Position numbers and translations under genes: made by a program. This document shows, piece by piece, positions 39,680 through 49,766 of a DNA stretch of 64,000 bases. Numbering within the stretch: the first letter of the stretch is position 1; every line of letters starts with the position of its first letter. Below the pieces are notes generated by a model that was given only the letters and a program-made list of their open reading frames with translations, did no database searches and had not been told where the DNA came from. Origin of the DNA: Chryseobacterium cucumeris. Its GTDB lineage: Bacteria; Bacteroidota; Bacteroidia; Flavobacteriales; Weeksellaceae. The DNA lies in the NCBI RefSeq assembly GCF_001593385.1, contig NZ_LUVZ01000023.1:62001-126000 (forward strand), written 5' to 3'.

Positions 39680-42067
39680 ATGGATAACCAATCTTCACAA
39701 TTTTCTGAGGTAGAAAACAACTCAAATAGTATTAACATTAGTGAAATTATAAAACCATATCTGAGAAGATGGCCATGGTTTATTCTAAGTGCATTTGTTG
39801 CTTTAATAATAGGTTATATATCGCTAAGATTTATAACTCCTATATATAATGTTCAGACTTCCGTTTTAATTAAAGATGCAAGAAACTCTTCTCCTATAAT
39901 GGGAAGTGATTTAGGAATATTACCGGATCTGTCAGGTTTAGGCGGTCTTAAAACGAATAGTATTGCTAATGAAATAGAAATACTGAAATCTAAAAAGATG
40001 ATGCGCGAGGTAGTCATCAATCAAAATTTACAGGTAAATGTAATTGGAAAAGGTAGGGTTACTAAACTAGAATTGTATAAAGCAACATGTCCTATAAATG
40101 TTAAAGTAATTGAAGAGAAGCAAAGTGAAAAACCTGCAACTCCTGTAAAACTTACTATAGATAAAGATAAGCTTATTCTTACATCAAAAAGTTTAACAAA
40201 AGAAATCGTTACAACATATGGGAAAACCATCAGTCTTCCCTTTGCCAATATCATTATAACAAAAAATAAAGAATTCGCTCCGGGAAACCTTGGAGTGGAT
40301 ATGAAAAACCTTGAGCTGCAAATCTCCACAGCAGATGCAAAAGTAAATAGTTTACAAGGCAGTTTAAGTGTGGATTTAGCTAATAAAGAAGCTACCGTAC
40401 TTAGATTAGGCCTAAATTATCCACAAATCAGAAAAGCTGAAGATATCCTGAATAATTTAGTTGTAGCCTACAATAATGATGCAATGTCTGATAAAAACTC
40501 AGAGTCAAAAAAAACACTCGATTTTATTGAAGACAGAATCAAAAAATTATCCGGAGAACTTGGTGAAGTTGAAAACCAAAAAGAAAGTTTTAAATCAAAA
40601 AATAATATTATTGATATAGAAACTGAGGCTAAGATTGGTTTGGAAAGTTCTGCTGCTGCAAGAGCAAAACAGTTGGAAATAGATGCTCAGTTAGAACTTA
40701 CAAATTCCTTAATTAGTTATGTCTCAAATCAAGGACAGTATCAGGTTCTTCCTGCAAATGTTGGACTAAACAATACAGACGCAGTAAGTGGAATTTCTGC
40801 TTATAATCAATTAGTATTACATCGAAACAGACTTTTGGAGTCCGCTACGCCGGAAAACCCTACGGTTGTAGATGTTACTAAACAAATTAATGCAATGCGT
40901 AGTTCTGTTACACAGAGTCTTCAGAAAAACAAACAAGGCCTTGAGCTGGCAAGAAATGAATATTTAGGAGAACAAAATATAGTTTCCGGAAAGATATCAA
41001 AACTACCTTCTATTGAGAAAATGTTCAGAAGTATTGAAAGACAACAGCAAATCAAAGAAAATTTGTACTTGCTATTGCTTCAAAAAAGGGAAGAAACGGC
41101 TATTGCCCAATCCATTACTGCTCCTAAAGCAAAGATTGTAGATTTAGCTTATGCTTCCGGAGCACCGGTTTCACCTAATAGAGAGATTGTTTTAATGGTT
41201 TCTTTTGTTTTAGGATTATTAGTTCCTTTTATTGTTATTTATCTAACAATGCTTTTCAATGATAAAGTGGTTACGAAACATGATCTTGAAAAGGTAGTGC
41301 ATGCGCCTATTATTGCTGAATTACCAAGTCTTGAGAAAGGAGATTCTGAAATTGTTAAAATGAATGATATTACCCCTATGGCAGAAGCATTTAGAATTCT
41401 TATCACGAATATGAATTTCATGCTTTCAAAAGAGAAAAAAGGTAAAGTAGTATTTGTTACTTCAACTGTAAAGGGAGAAGGAAAAACATTCACATCTGTG
41501 AATTTAGCTTTAACACTGGCAAACCCTAAGAAAAAAGCAATTATTATAGGATCCGATATCAGGAATCCTCAGCTTCAAAGATATAATCCTGCAAGAAAAG
41601 GACTTGCCGGACTTACGGAATACCTTTACAATGACGACACTAAACTTACAGATATTATCCATGTATCATCTTTTAATCCTTATCTGGATGTAATTTATTC
41701 AGGAATGATTCCTCCAAATCCAACAGAATTATTATCCAACGGTCGTTATGAGATTCTTCTCAACGAACTGAAAGATAAATATGAATATATTATCTTGGAT
41801 ACCGCGCCACTACTTCTTGTAACAGATACTTTCCTTATTGCTGAGCTTTCTGATGTAACCATTTACGTTTCCAGATCTAAATATACTGAAAAGGCATTAT
41901 TGGAATTTGCCAACAGTAATATTGATCAGAAAAAAATCAGAAATGTAGGATTTGTACTTAATGATGTAAGCAGAGAAAATTTAGGATACAGTAACAAATA
42001 CGGTTATGGCTACAACCATCATACAGAACAATCTTGGTTTCAAAAAATAAAAAATAAATTTAGTTAA
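39680..42067 (+). CDS. wzc: Polysaccharide co-polymerase tyrosine autokinase (Wzc-like)
   Basis: The 795-residue inner-membrane protein (ATG 39680; the TTG three bases earlier is ignored) has a Wzz domain with helices near residues 35-55 and 507-528 and a large periplasmic coiled-coil part. The cytoplasmic BY-kinase domain has Walker A in [10 protein letters not shown] (near 595-604), A' in [10 protein letters not shown] and Walker B in [10 protein letters not shown]. The tail has a tyrosine cluster ([11 protein letters not shown]). It controls polymer length and couples synthesis to Wza. No cognate Wzb phosphatase is in this window. The stop overlaps the next start by one base. Confidence 0.93.
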   Translation: MDNQSSQFSEVENNSNSINISEIIKPYLRRWPWFILSAFVALIIGYISLRFITPIYNVQTSVLIKDARNSSPIMGSDLGILPDLSGLGGLKTNSIANEIEILKSKKMMREVVINQNLQVNVIGKGRVTKLELYKATCPINVKVIEEKQSEKPATPVKLTIDKDKLILTSKSLTKEIVTTYGKTISLPFANIIITKNKEFAPGNLGVDMKNLELQISTADAKVNSLQGSLSVDLANKEATVLRLGLNYPQIRKAEDILNNLVVAYNNDAMSDKNSESKKTLDFIEDRIKKLSGELGEVENQKESFKSKNNIIDIETEAKIGLESSAAARAKQLEIDAQLELTNSLISYVSNQGQYQVLPANVGLNNTDAVSGISAYNQLVLHRNRLLESATPENPTVVDVTKQINAMRSSVTQSLQKNKQGLELARNEYLGEQNIVSGKISKLPSIEKMFRSIERQQQIKENLYLLLLQKREETAIAQSITAPKAKIVDLAYASGAPVSPNREIVLMVSFVLGLLVPFIVIYLTMLFNDKVVTKHDLEKVVHAPIIAELPSLEKGDSEIVKMNDITPMAEAFRILITNMNFMLSKEKKGKVVFVTSTVKGEGKTFTSVNLALTLANPKKKAIIIGSDIRNPQLQRYNPARKGLAGLTEYLYNDDTKLTDIIHVSSFNPYLDVIYSGMIPPNPTELLSNGRYEILLNELKDKYEYIILDTAPLLLVTDTFLIAELSDVTIYVSRSKYTEKALLEFANSNIDQKKIRNVGFVLNDVSRENLGYSNKYGYGYNHHTEQSWFQKIKNKFS

Positions 42068-43362
42068 TGGCAACAACATATAAAATAGCAGTTATAGGCC
42101 AGGGTTATGTAGGTCTTCCTTTATCTCTTGAATTTGCAGATCATTATCCTGTTTTTGGGTTTGATATCAATACACAACGTGTTGATCAGCTTAATAACGG
42201 AAAAGATATAACGCTTGAAGCTGATGTTGATAAATTAAATACCGGACTGAAAAAATATAGAGAATCTAATGGTTCTTTAGGTTATAAAGCAACAAGTCTG
42301 TTATCTGATATTTCTGAAGCTAATGTATTCATTGTAACAGTTCCTACACCTATTGATAAATATAATGCTCCGGATTTGAATCCTTTAATTTCTGCTTCAA
42401 AAATGTTAGGAGAAATTATTAAAAAAGGAGATATTATTATTTATGAATCTACAGTTTTTCCTGGATGTACAGAAGAAGAGTGTGTACCAATTCTTGAAAA
42501 ATATTCAGGACTTACTTTTAATGAAGACTTTTTTGTAGGATATTCTCCGGAAAGAATTAATCCGGGAGATAAAGTAAATACCCTTACAAGTGTTAAAAAA
42601 GTAACATCAGGTTCTACGGAAAAAATTGCTGAAGAAGTAGATCAACTTTATAAGAAAATTATTACTGCAGGAACCCATAAAGCACCGAGCATTAAAGTTG
42701 CCGAAGCCTCAAAAGCTATTGAAAATGCACAGAGAGACGTTAATATTTCTTTTGTTAACGAATTGGCTTTAATTTTTGATAGAGTAGGTATCGATACCAA
42801 TGATGTATTGGAAGCGGCAGGAACAAAATATAACTTCCTTAAATATAAACCGGGATTAGTAGGCGGACACTGTATCTCAGTAGATCCTTATTATCTTGCC
42901 CATAAAGCAGAGCAGTTAGGATACCACCCGGATGTCATCTTATCAGGTAGACGTGTAAACGACTCTATTGCAAAATTTGTTGCCGCTAAAGTAGTGAAGC
43001 TTCTTATTGCAAAGGGAGGAGTGATCAAAAACTCTAATGCCTTGATTTTAGGAGTTACCTTCAAAGAAAACTGTCCTGATGTCAGAAATACTAAAGTTGT
43101 AGATATTTATAGAGAACTTGCTGACTACGGAGTAAATGTTGATATTTATGATCCATGGGCAAGCAAAGAAGAAGTAAAGCACGAATATGGAATTAATATT
43201 CTGGAATCTCTTGAGGACGGGAAAAAGTATGATTCTTTAGTGATTGCAGTATCTCACAATGAGTTCCTGGAAATGGATCTGGATCAACTTAAAAAAGAAA
43301 ATGCTGTGGTTTTTGATACGAAAGCATGTTTAGACAGAAATCTGGTAGATGCAAGATTATAA
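42067..43362 (+). CDS. Nucleotide-sugar 6-dehydrogenase, UDP-HexNAc type (WbpA/WbpO-like)
   Basis: The 431-residue enzyme should oxidise C6 of a UDP-N-acetylhexosamine twice to a uronic acid with NAD+. It has the Rossmann motif GQGYVGLPLSLEFA (12-25), a TPTPID segment, the NP(G)D/SPERINPGDK segment, and the catalytic cysteine C269 in GGHCISVDPYYLAHKAE. That last segment, with DPYYL, is typical of UDP-HexNAc dehydrogenases rather than UDP-glucose dehydrogenases. It starts the block with the WbpB/E/D-like genes, so the product is probably UDP-GlcNAcA. It overlaps wzc by one base. Confidence 0.9.
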   Translation: MATTYKIAVIGQGYVGLPLSLEFADHYPVFGFDINTQRVDQLNNGKDITLEADVDKLNTGLKKYRESNGSLGYKATSLLSDISEANVFIVTVPTPIDKYNAPDLNPLISASKMLGEIIKKGDIIIYESTVFPGCTEEECVPILEKYSGLTFNEDFFVGYSPERINPGDKVNTLTSVKKVTSGSTEKIAEEVDQLYKKIITAGTHKAPSIKVAEASKAIENAQRDVNISFVNELALIFDRVGIDTNDVLEAAGTKYNFLKYKPGLVGGHCISVDPYYLAHKAEQLGYHPDVILSGRRVNDSIAKFVAAKVVKLLIAKGGVIKNSNALILGVTFKENCPDVRNTKVVDIYRELADYGVNVDIYDPWASKEEVKHEYGINILESLEDGKKYDSLVIAVSHNEFLEMDLDQLKKENAVVFDTKACLDRNLVDARL

Positions 43363-43368
43363 TAGATC

Positions 43369-44559
43369 ATGAACTATGATATCATAATCATTGGTGCAGG
43401 TTTGGTAGGTTTGGCTACAGCCTACCAGACACAACTTAAAAATCCTGATTCTAAGATCCTCATTGTAGAAAAAGAAAATGATGTGGCATTGCACCAGTCA
43501 GGACATAACAGTGGAGTAATCCATAGCGGGATTTATTATAAACCGGGAAGCCTTAAAGCTAAAAATTGTATTGAAGGCTATAACTCGGTCATTAACTTTG
43601 CCGAAAAACATGGCATACAATATGATCTTTGCGGAAAAATAATTGTAGCTACCTCACAGAAAGAACTACCACTTTTGGATAATATTTATAAAAGAGGAGT
43701 TGAAAACGGACTTCAGAATTTAAAATATCTTTCCAGAGAAGAATTTCGTGAAATTGAACCCCACTGTGAAGGAATAAAAGCAATCAAAGTACCACAAACC
43801 GGAATTATTGATTATCCTGGAATAGCCAAAAAAATCAAAGAGCTTTTTGAAGAATTAGGAGGAGAAGTGAGATTTAATCATGAAGTAAAAAATATCATTG
43901 ATAAAGGATCTGAAATTATTATCAATACCAATATTTCCGAATTTAAAACCAAAAAGTTAATTTCCTGCGCAGGATTGTATTCTGATAAGATAACCAGAAT
44001 GACCAACGAGAAAAACGATGTGGTCATTATCCCGTTTAGAGGAGAATATTATAAAATTAAGGATGAAAAAAAATATCTGGTAAAAAATCTTATTTATCCA
44101 GTACCTGATCCTAGCTTTCCGTTTCTTGGAGTTCACTTTACCAGAATGATTGATGGTAATATAGAAGCTGGTCCTAATGCTGTTTTGGCCTTCAAAAAAG
44201 AAGGATATAACTTTTTTGATTTCAATTTTAACGAAACCATGCAAACCGTGCTATGGCCAGGGTTTAGAAAAATTGTAGCAAAATATGGAAAAACCGGAAT
44301 GGGCGAAATGCATCGTTCACTTTCCAAATCCGCCTTTACAAAAGCCCTTCAGAAACTTTTACCGGAAATACAGGAAAATGACCTTGTTGCAGGAGGTTCA
44401 GGAGTACGAGCTCAAGCTTGCGACAGAAATGGAGGATTGATTGATGATTTTGATATCGTGAAAAATGGAAATATTATTCACGTTAGAAATGCCCCTTCTC
44501 CAGCAGCTACGTCCTGCCTTTCTATTGGAAATAAAATAAGTGAGCTGATCATGAATTAA
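43369..44559 (+). CDS. lhgO: L-2-hydroxyglutarate oxidase (LhgO-like)
   Basis: The 396-residue flavoprotein has the FAD motif GAGLVGLATAYQ (8-19) and the LhgO/DAO pattern HQSGHNSGVIHSGIYYKPGSLKAKNC (about 43-69), then PEIQENDLVAGGSGVRAQAC and a C-terminal FAD segment VRNAPSPAATSCLSIG. LhgO oxidises L-2-hydroxyglutarate to 2-oxoglutarate and passes electrons to quinone. It lies between the UDP-sugar dehydrogenase and the WbpE-like aminotransferase. That fits a recycling role, because WbpB/WlbA-type enzymes are reported to regenerate NAD+ by reducing 2-oxoglutarate to L-2-hydroxyglutarate. The role in this locus is an inference; the family call is strong. Confidence 0.9.
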   Translation: MNYDIIIIGAGLVGLATAYQTQLKNPDSKILIVEKENDVALHQSGHNSGVIHSGIYYKPGSLKAKNCIEGYNSVINFAEKHGIQYDLCGKIIVATSQKELPLLDNIYKRGVENGLQNLKYLSREEFREIEPHCEGIKAIKVPQTGIIDYPGIAKKIKELFEELGGEVRFNHEVKNIIDKGSEIIINTNISEFKTKKLISCAGLYSDKITRMTNEKNDVVIIPFRGEYYKIKDEKKYLVKNLIYPVPDPSFPFLGVHFTRMIDGNIEAGPNAVLAFKKEGYNFFDFNFNETMQTVLWPGFRKIVAKYGKTGMGEMHRSLSKSAFTKALQKLLPEIQENDLVAGGSGVRAQACDRNGGLIDDFDIVKNGNIIHVRNAPSPAATSCLSIGNKISELIMN

Positions 44560-44593
44560 AAAATGCACTCCGTGCACTCAAAAAACTAAGAAT

Positions 44594-45718
44594 ATGAAAA
44601 TTCAAATGGTTGACCTTAGAGGTCAATACCTGAAAATAAAAGAAGATATAAACGCCGGTATCCAGGAATGCATAGATAATACAGCATTCATTAATGGCCC
44701 TGCTGTAAAAGAATTTCAATACGATTTCGAAAAATATCTTGGAGTAAAACATGTTATTCCATGTGCCAATGGAACAGATGCTCTTCAAATAGCCATGATG
44801 GCCCTTAATCTGCAGCCTGGTGATGAGATAATCTGTCCTGCTTTCACTTACGTAGCAACTGCGGAAGTTATTGGTCTTTTAGGGTTAAAACCTGTAATGG
44901 TAGACGTAAACAAAGATACTTTTGATATACAGCTGGAAGGTCTTGAAAAATATCTTACCCCCAATACAAAAGCAATTGTTCCTGTTCATTTATATGGCCA
45001 AAGTGCTGATATGGAACAAATTCTTAAATTTGCAGAAAAACACAACCTTTTTGTTATAGAAGATAATGCTCAGGCAATAGGTTCTGATTATACATTTTCT
45101 GATGGAACTGTTAAAAAAACAGGAACTATCGGACATATTGGATGTACGTCATTTTTTCCGTCAAAAAATCTGGGATGTTATGGTGATGGAGGGGCATTGA
45201 TGACGAATGATGATGATCTGGCTTTCAAAATCAGAATGATTGCCAATCACGGACAGGAAAAGAAATACTACCACAAAGTTTTAGGCTGTAATTCAAGATT
45301 GGATACCATACAGGCTGCTGTATTGAAAGTTAAGCTTAAGCATTTGGATGAATATTCAGCTTCCAGAAACAGAATGGCGGATTATTATGATGCAAATCTT
45401 GCAGGTATATCAGAAATTCAAACTCCTAAAAGAGCTGCGAATTCTACCCATGTATTTCATCAATATACCCTTAGAGTGAAAAATGGAAAAAGAGATGGAT
45501 TACAAAAATATCTGGCAGAAAAGAATATTCCAAGTATGATATATTATCCTTTGCCTCTTTACAAACAAGAAGCTTTTGTTCAATATGTGAAAGAAGGTTT
45601 TAGTCTTCCGGTTACAGAGCAGCTTTGCAAAGAAGTGATCTCTCTTCCTGTACATACAGAATTTGACCATGAAGTACTGGATATTATTATTACAGAAATT
45701 AAGAATTATTTTAATTAA
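44594..45718 (+). CDS. DegT-type PLP aminotransferase (WbpE-like)
   Basis: The 374-residue enzyme has the DegT/DnrJ pattern: FINGPAVKEFQYDFEKYLGVKHVIPCANGTDAL, DEIICPAFTYVATAEVIGLLG, VVHLYGQ-like VPVHLYGQ, EDNAQAIGS and the PLP lysine K191 in FFPSKNLGCYGDGGA. It should put an amino group on C3 of the 3-keto-uronic acid made by the WbpB-like enzyme, with glutamate as donor. The neighbours (dehydrogenase, oxidase, acetyltransferase, oxidoreductase) support this over a 4-aminotransferase. A second DegT aminotransferase is at 60692. Confidence 0.9.
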   Translation: MKIQMVDLRGQYLKIKEDINAGIQECIDNTAFINGPAVKEFQYDFEKYLGVKHVIPCANGTDALQIAMMALNLQPGDEIICPAFTYVATAEVIGLLGLKPVMVDVNKDTFDIQLEGLEKYLTPNTKAIVPVHLYGQSADMEQILKFAEKHNLFVIEDNAQAIGSDYTFSDGTVKKTGTIGHIGCTSFFPSKNLGCYGDGGALMTNDDDLAFKIRMIANHGQEKKYYHKVLGCNSRLDTIQAAVLKVKLKHLDEYSASRNRMADYYDANLAGISEIQTPKRAANSTHVFHQYTLRVKNGKRDGLQKYLAEKNIPSMIYYPLPLYKQEAFVQYVKEGFSLPVTEQLCKEVISLPVHTEFDHEVLDIIITEIKNYFN

Positions 45719-45730
45719 TATAAAGCAGAT

Positions 45731-46303
45731 ATGTCGGATTTTTTTGCGCACGAAACGGCCGTTATTGACGATGGATGTCAAATAGGAAACGGAACCAAAA
45801 TTTGGCACTTTTCACATCTTATGACAGGTTGCATTTTGGGCGAAAAATGCAATATTGGACAGAATGTTGTCATTTCACCTAAGGTTGTTTTGGGAAAGAA
45901 TGTAAAAGTTCAGAATAATGTTTCAATTTATGAAGGAGTAACATGTGATGATGATGTTTTTTTAGGGCCTTCAATGGTTTTTACCAATGTAATAAATCCA
46001 AGAAGTGCTGTCAACAGAAAGAACGAATATCTGAAAACCCATGTTGGAAAAGGGGCATCTATAGGAGCTAATGCAACAATTGTTTGTGGACATAATATTG
46101 GTCAGTATGCTTTTATCGGAGCAGGAGCTGTAGTTACAAAAGAAGTACCGGATTATGCATTAGTAGTAGGAAACCCTGCCAGACAAATGGGATGGATGAG
46201 TGAATTTGGGCAAAGACTTCAATTTGATGCAGAAAATATTGCCGTTTGTGAAGAAAGTGGAGAAAAATACAAATTAGAAAATAACAAAGTTTCAAAAATT
46301 TAA
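45731..46303 (+). CDS. Left-handed beta-helix N-acetyltransferase (WbpD-like)
   Basis: The 190-residue protein is built of hexapeptide repeats (IGNGTKIWHFSHLMTGCILGEKCNIGQNVVI onward), which form a left-handed beta-helix trimer. NPRSAVNRKNEYLKT and GASIGANATIVCGHNIGQYAFIGAG mark the acetyl-CoA site region, and VVGNPARQMGWMS closes the core. It should acetylate the 3-amino group from the WbpE-like step. It lies 12 bases after the aminotransferase gene and 10 bases before the oxidoreductase gene. Confidence 0.88.
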   Translation: MSDFFAHETAVIDDGCQIGNGTKIWHFSHLMTGCILGEKCNIGQNVVISPKVVLGKNVKVQNNVSIYEGVTCDDDVFLGPSMVFTNVINPRSAVNRKNEYLKTHVGKGASIGANATIVCGHNIGQYAFIGAGAVVTKEVPDYALVVGNPARQMGWMSEFGQRLQFDAENIAVCEESGEKYKLENNKVSKI

Positions 46304-46313
46304 AAACATACAA

Positions 46314-47327
46314 ATGAGTGAAAAAATAAAATTTGCAGTTGTTGGCTGCGGGCATATCGGAAAAAGACACGCCGAAATGATCACAAGAAATGAAGAATGT
46401 GAATTAGTAGGCTTGATTGATGTTAAAGATAAATCAGTATTGGGAATTGAAAATTATAATGTTCCCTTTTTTGCATCACTAGATGAATTTTTAGCTTCCG
46501 GAATTGAAGTGAATGTAGTTAATATCGCTTCTCCAAACGGATTTCATTTTGAGCAATCTTACAAAGTAATAGATGCAGGAAAGCACGTTGTGGTAGAAAA
46601 GCCAATGGCTCTGAAAAAACAGCATGCTGAAAAACTTATTTTTCAGGCTCTGCACAAGCATAAACAAGTTTTTGCCGTAATGCAAAACAGATATTCACCT
46701 CCTTCCGTATGGGTGAAAGAAATGGTTGAGAGCGGAAAACTTGGGAATATATATATGGTTCAGCTTAATTGCTACTGGAACCGTGATAACCGATATTATA
46801 AGCCGGAATCATGGCATGGAAAGAAAGATCTGGATGGAGGAACTTTATTTACCCAGTTTTCTCACTTTATCGATATCATGTACTGGCTATTCGGTGATAT
46901 TACCAATATTCAGGCAAAATTTGCAGATTTTAATCATGAAACGCTTACTGATTTTGAAGACTCAGGTTTCGTTAGCTTTGATTTTGTAGACGGAGGAATG
47001 GGATCATTAAATTATTCTACTTCTGTTTGGAATCAGAACCTTGAAAGTTCTATGACCATTATCGCAGAGAATGGGTCTGTGAAAATCGGGGGACAATACA
47101 TGGACAAAGTAGAAGTTTGTAATATAAAAGACTATGTAATGCCAGAATTAGCTCCAACAAATCCTGGAAATGATTATGGTGCTTATAAAGGATCTGCTGC
47201 CAATCACCATTTTATCATTGAAAACGTTGTAGATGTATTAAAAGGAAGAAATACCATCACTACCAATGCTTTAGAAGGGCTTAAAGTAGTAGATATTATT
47301 GAGAGAATTTACAAACTTAAACAATAA
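46314..47327 (+). CDS. Gfo/Idh/MocA-family oxidoreductase (WbpB-like)
   Basis: The 337-residue NAD-dependent enzyme has GCGHIGKRHAEMI (11-23), the EKPMAL motif near residue 96, and the C-terminal alpha/beta domain with WHGKKDLDGGTLFTQFSHFID, carrying the catalytic histidine region. In the WbpB/WlbA group this enzyme oxidises C3 of UDP-GlcNAcA. The NADH is thought to be re-oxidised at the same active site by 2-oxoglutarate, which yields L-2-hydroxyglutarate. The LhgO gene at 43369 would return it to 2-oxoglutarate. Its last base overlaps the next ATG. Confidence 0.88.
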   Translation: MSEKIKFAVVGCGHIGKRHAEMITRNEECELVGLIDVKDKSVLGIENYNVPFFASLDEFLASGIEVNVVNIASPNGFHFEQSYKVIDAGKHVVVEKPMALKKQHAEKLIFQALHKHKQVFAVMQNRYSPPSVWVKEMVESGKLGNIYMVQLNCYWNRDNRYYKPESWHGKKDLDGGTLFTQFSHFIDIMYWLFGDITNIQAKFADFNHETLTDFEDSGFVSFDFVDGGMGSLNYSTSVWNQNLESSMTIIAENGSVKIGGQYMDKVEVCNIKDYVMPELAPTNPGNDYGAYKGSAANHHFIIENVVDVLKGRNTITTNALEGLKVVDIIERIYKLKQ

Positions 47328-48475
47328 TGAATCATATTCTTTATATTCCATCTTGGTATCCTAATCAATATGATAACTTGTCAGGTGTTTTTTTTAAGGA
47401 ACAAATTGAAGGACTTTCATCTGTTATTGAAAATGTGGGAGTTATTGCTCCGGTTTACAGAAGTTTTAAAAGTTTTAATTTTAAACAGAATGAATTGACA
47501 TTTTCTAATAATGATGGGGTCAATACCTTTATTAAAGAATTATGGCATTTACCAGGCTGCAATATATACAATAGATTACAGTGGTTTAATAATTGTAAAA
47601 AGTTATTTGAAAATTATGTAGAAAAATTTGGATATCCAGATCTAATTCATATTCATTCCATAATCACAGCAGGGCAATTTGCTGTGTATGCAAAAAAAAA
47701 GTATAATATACCTTTTGTTGTGACTGAGCATTCATCAGGATTTGATAGAAATTTATATAGTAAGCGTGAATTAATGTCTTTTAAGGCTGAAGTTACTGAA
47801 TCTTCTCATAATTTTGCCGTAAGTAAAAGTTTGGCAGAAGTATTAGCAAAGTCCATTGGAGGAACTTGGGATGTTTTGCCGAATTGGGTAAATGATAATT
47901 TTATAAATCAAGATAACAATTTTACAAAAAAGGGAGAGAAAATTATTTTTTTCTCTCTTTCTTCACTCAATCCATTAAAAGGACTTAATATTTTGATTGA
48001 TGCATTTGATGATTTAGCTAAAGAATATCAAAATGTAGAGCTTTTGATAGGAGGGAATGGGGTTGAATATCATAATTTGTCGGATCAGATTAAAAAGTTA
48101 AGATTAGAAGATAAAATAGTATTATTAGGAAAACTTGACAGGGATACTGCCATTGAAAAATATAAAAGCTCAACATTTTATGTTTCACCAAGTTTAATAG
48201 AGACATTTGGAATTGTTGTTATTGAAGCATTAGCTATGGGACTTCCTGTTTTGGCTACGGATTCCGGTGGTCCTCAATCTATTTTAAATAATGATGTCGG
48301 AATCATTGTAAAGAAGAATTCAAGAGAAGAATTATATAAAGGAATGAAGTATTTAATTGAGAATGAAGACAAATTTGACAGAGAGAAGATCGTTAAATAT
48401 TGTGTTGAGCATTTTTCTAGAGAAAAGGTTTCAAATGACCTTATAAACGTTTATAAGAAAATACTAAAATCATGA
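47327..48475 (+). CDS. GT4-family glycosyltransferase 1
   Basis: The 382-residue GT-B enzyme has IPSWYPNQYDNLSGVFFKEQ at the N-terminus and HIHSIITAG in the first domain. The C-terminal domain has SLNPLKGLNILIDAF, then SLIETFGIVVIEALAMGLPVLATDSGG, the E-x7-E region that binds the nucleotide sugar. It should add one sugar of the repeat unit on the lipid carrier at the cytoplasmic face. It overlaps both neighbours by 1 and 4 bases, so the genes are translated together. Donor and linkage are unknown. Confidence 0.9.
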   Translation: MNHILYIPSWYPNQYDNLSGVFFKEQIEGLSSVIENVGVIAPVYRSFKSFNFKQNELTFSNNDGVNTFIKELWHLPGCNIYNRLQWFNNCKKLFENYVEKFGYPDLIHIHSIITAGQFAVYAKKKYNIPFVVTEHSSGFDRNLYSKRELMSFKAEVTESSHNFAVSKSLAEVLAKSIGGTWDVLPNWVNDNFINQDNNFTKKGEKIIFFSLSSLNPLKGLNILIDAFDDLAKEYQNVELLIGGNGVEYHNLSDQIKKLRLEDKIVLLGKLDRDTAIEKYKSSTFYVSPSLIETFGIVVIEALAMGLPVLATDSGGPQSILNNDVGIIVKKNSREELYKGMKYLIENEDKFDREKIVKYCVEHFSREKVSNDLINVYKKILKS

Positions 48476-49764
48476 CAAAGAATGTCATCATTTTATTTTT
48501 AAGGAAAATCATGGGAGCATTAGCAACGTTAGTTGCTACTATGTTGATTACCAGAAATCTAAGTGTTGAAAACTATGGTTTGTATAACGTATTTATCAAT
48601 ACAATTTTAATTATTACCAGTTTTTTATCATTAGGTATTGACTCTGCCAGTGGATATGTTTTGCAAAATCAGAAACATAATCAGGATAAAGTTATTCTAA
48701 ATATTTTCTATTTAACAATATTCATAAGTATTATTGCTTTTATTGTTTTTAATTTAATTTTTAAAATAGTACCGTATGGAAGCTTAAATGGGATCCCTCC
48801 TGATCTACAATCGTATGCAACAATTATCGGAATTGGTACCTTGTTTACAAATGTTTTGTATACCATTTTGATTGGTAAAATGGATTTTAAGAATTATGCT
48901 ATCTTTAGTATAGGACCCAATGTAATTTTTATTATCCTGTTGTGTATTTTTTTGATATACAAAGAGATAACCCTTCATCATGTGATTATTTCATTTATGA
49001 CTGGATTTATCATAACCAGTATATTGTTAATAATTTACTTTTTTAGAAGTGTTAAAATATTTTCAATAAAAAATTTTAAAATTGATTTTGATATTCAGAA
49101 ATATATATTGAAATTTGGTTTAAAATCTTATGTATCTAATCTGATAACGATCTTAAATTATCGTATCAATATATTCATCATTGCGCATTATTTAGGATCA
49201 AAGGAAACCGGTATTTATTCTAGCTGTCTTGTTATTATTGATTTTATATGGCTGCTTCCGGCAACTATTTCATCTGTTACCTATCCATGGTTTTCAAATC
49301 CTTCAATGTCTGCTCAGAGAAAAGTGATGATTCCAATTATTACAAGAGTTGTTATTTTTCTGACATTTATTGCTACATTGTTATTTTATATTCTTGGGGA
49401 TTATTTAGTTAACATTGTTTTTGGAAGTAAATTTACAGATACAAAATCTCTGTTTTTATATTTGGGACCAGGAATAATACTAATGGCTGGGTCGAAAATC
49501 ATAAATGTAGACTTTGCTGCTCAGGGAAAACCACAAATTAATATTTATTTGAATCTCATGGCTCTCATTATTACAGTAATCAGTAATTTTTTATTGATAC
49601 CAAGATTTAATCTTGTTGGAGCTGCCATAGCAACAAGTATATCATTTGTAATATGGTTCTCTGTAAGTCTTCTGATATACTGTAAAATAACAAGAACAGG
49701 AGTAAGAGAATATCTGAGTCCTAAAATAAATGATTTGAGTTTTATAATTAATTTTAAAAAGTAG
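48472..49764 (+). CDS. Oligosaccharide flippase (Wzx-like)
   Basis: The 430-residue protein has about 12 membrane helices and begins TKNVIILFLRKIMGALATLVATMLITRNLSVENYG, the typical N-terminus of the polysaccharide-transporter (PST) flippases. It should move undecaprenyl-linked repeat units across the inner membrane for Wzy. The gene is visibly more AT-rich than the metabolic genes around it, as is common for Wzx and Wzy. It starts 4 bases before the end of the glycosyltransferase gene. Confidence 0.88.
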   Translation: MTKNVIILFLRKIMGALATLVATMLITRNLSVENYGLYNVFINTILIITSFLSLGIDSASGYVLQNQKHNQDKVILNIFYLTIFISIIAFIVFNLIFKIVPYGSLNGIPPDLQSYATIIGIGTLFTNVLYTILIGKMDFKNYAIFSIGPNVIFIILLCIFLIYKEITLHHVIISFMTGFIITSILLIIYFFRSVKIFSIKNFKIDFDIQKYILKFGLKSYVSNLITILNYRINIFIIAHYLGSKETGIYSSCLVIIDFIWLLPATISSVTYPWFSNPSMSAQRKVMIPIITRVVIFLTFIATLLFYILGDYLVNIVFGSKFTDTKSLFLYLGPGIILMAGSKIINVDFAAQGKPQINIYLNLMALIITVISNFLLIPRFNLVGAAIATSISFVIWFSVSLLIYCKITRTGVREYLSPKINDLSFIINFKK

Positions 49765-49766
49765 TA

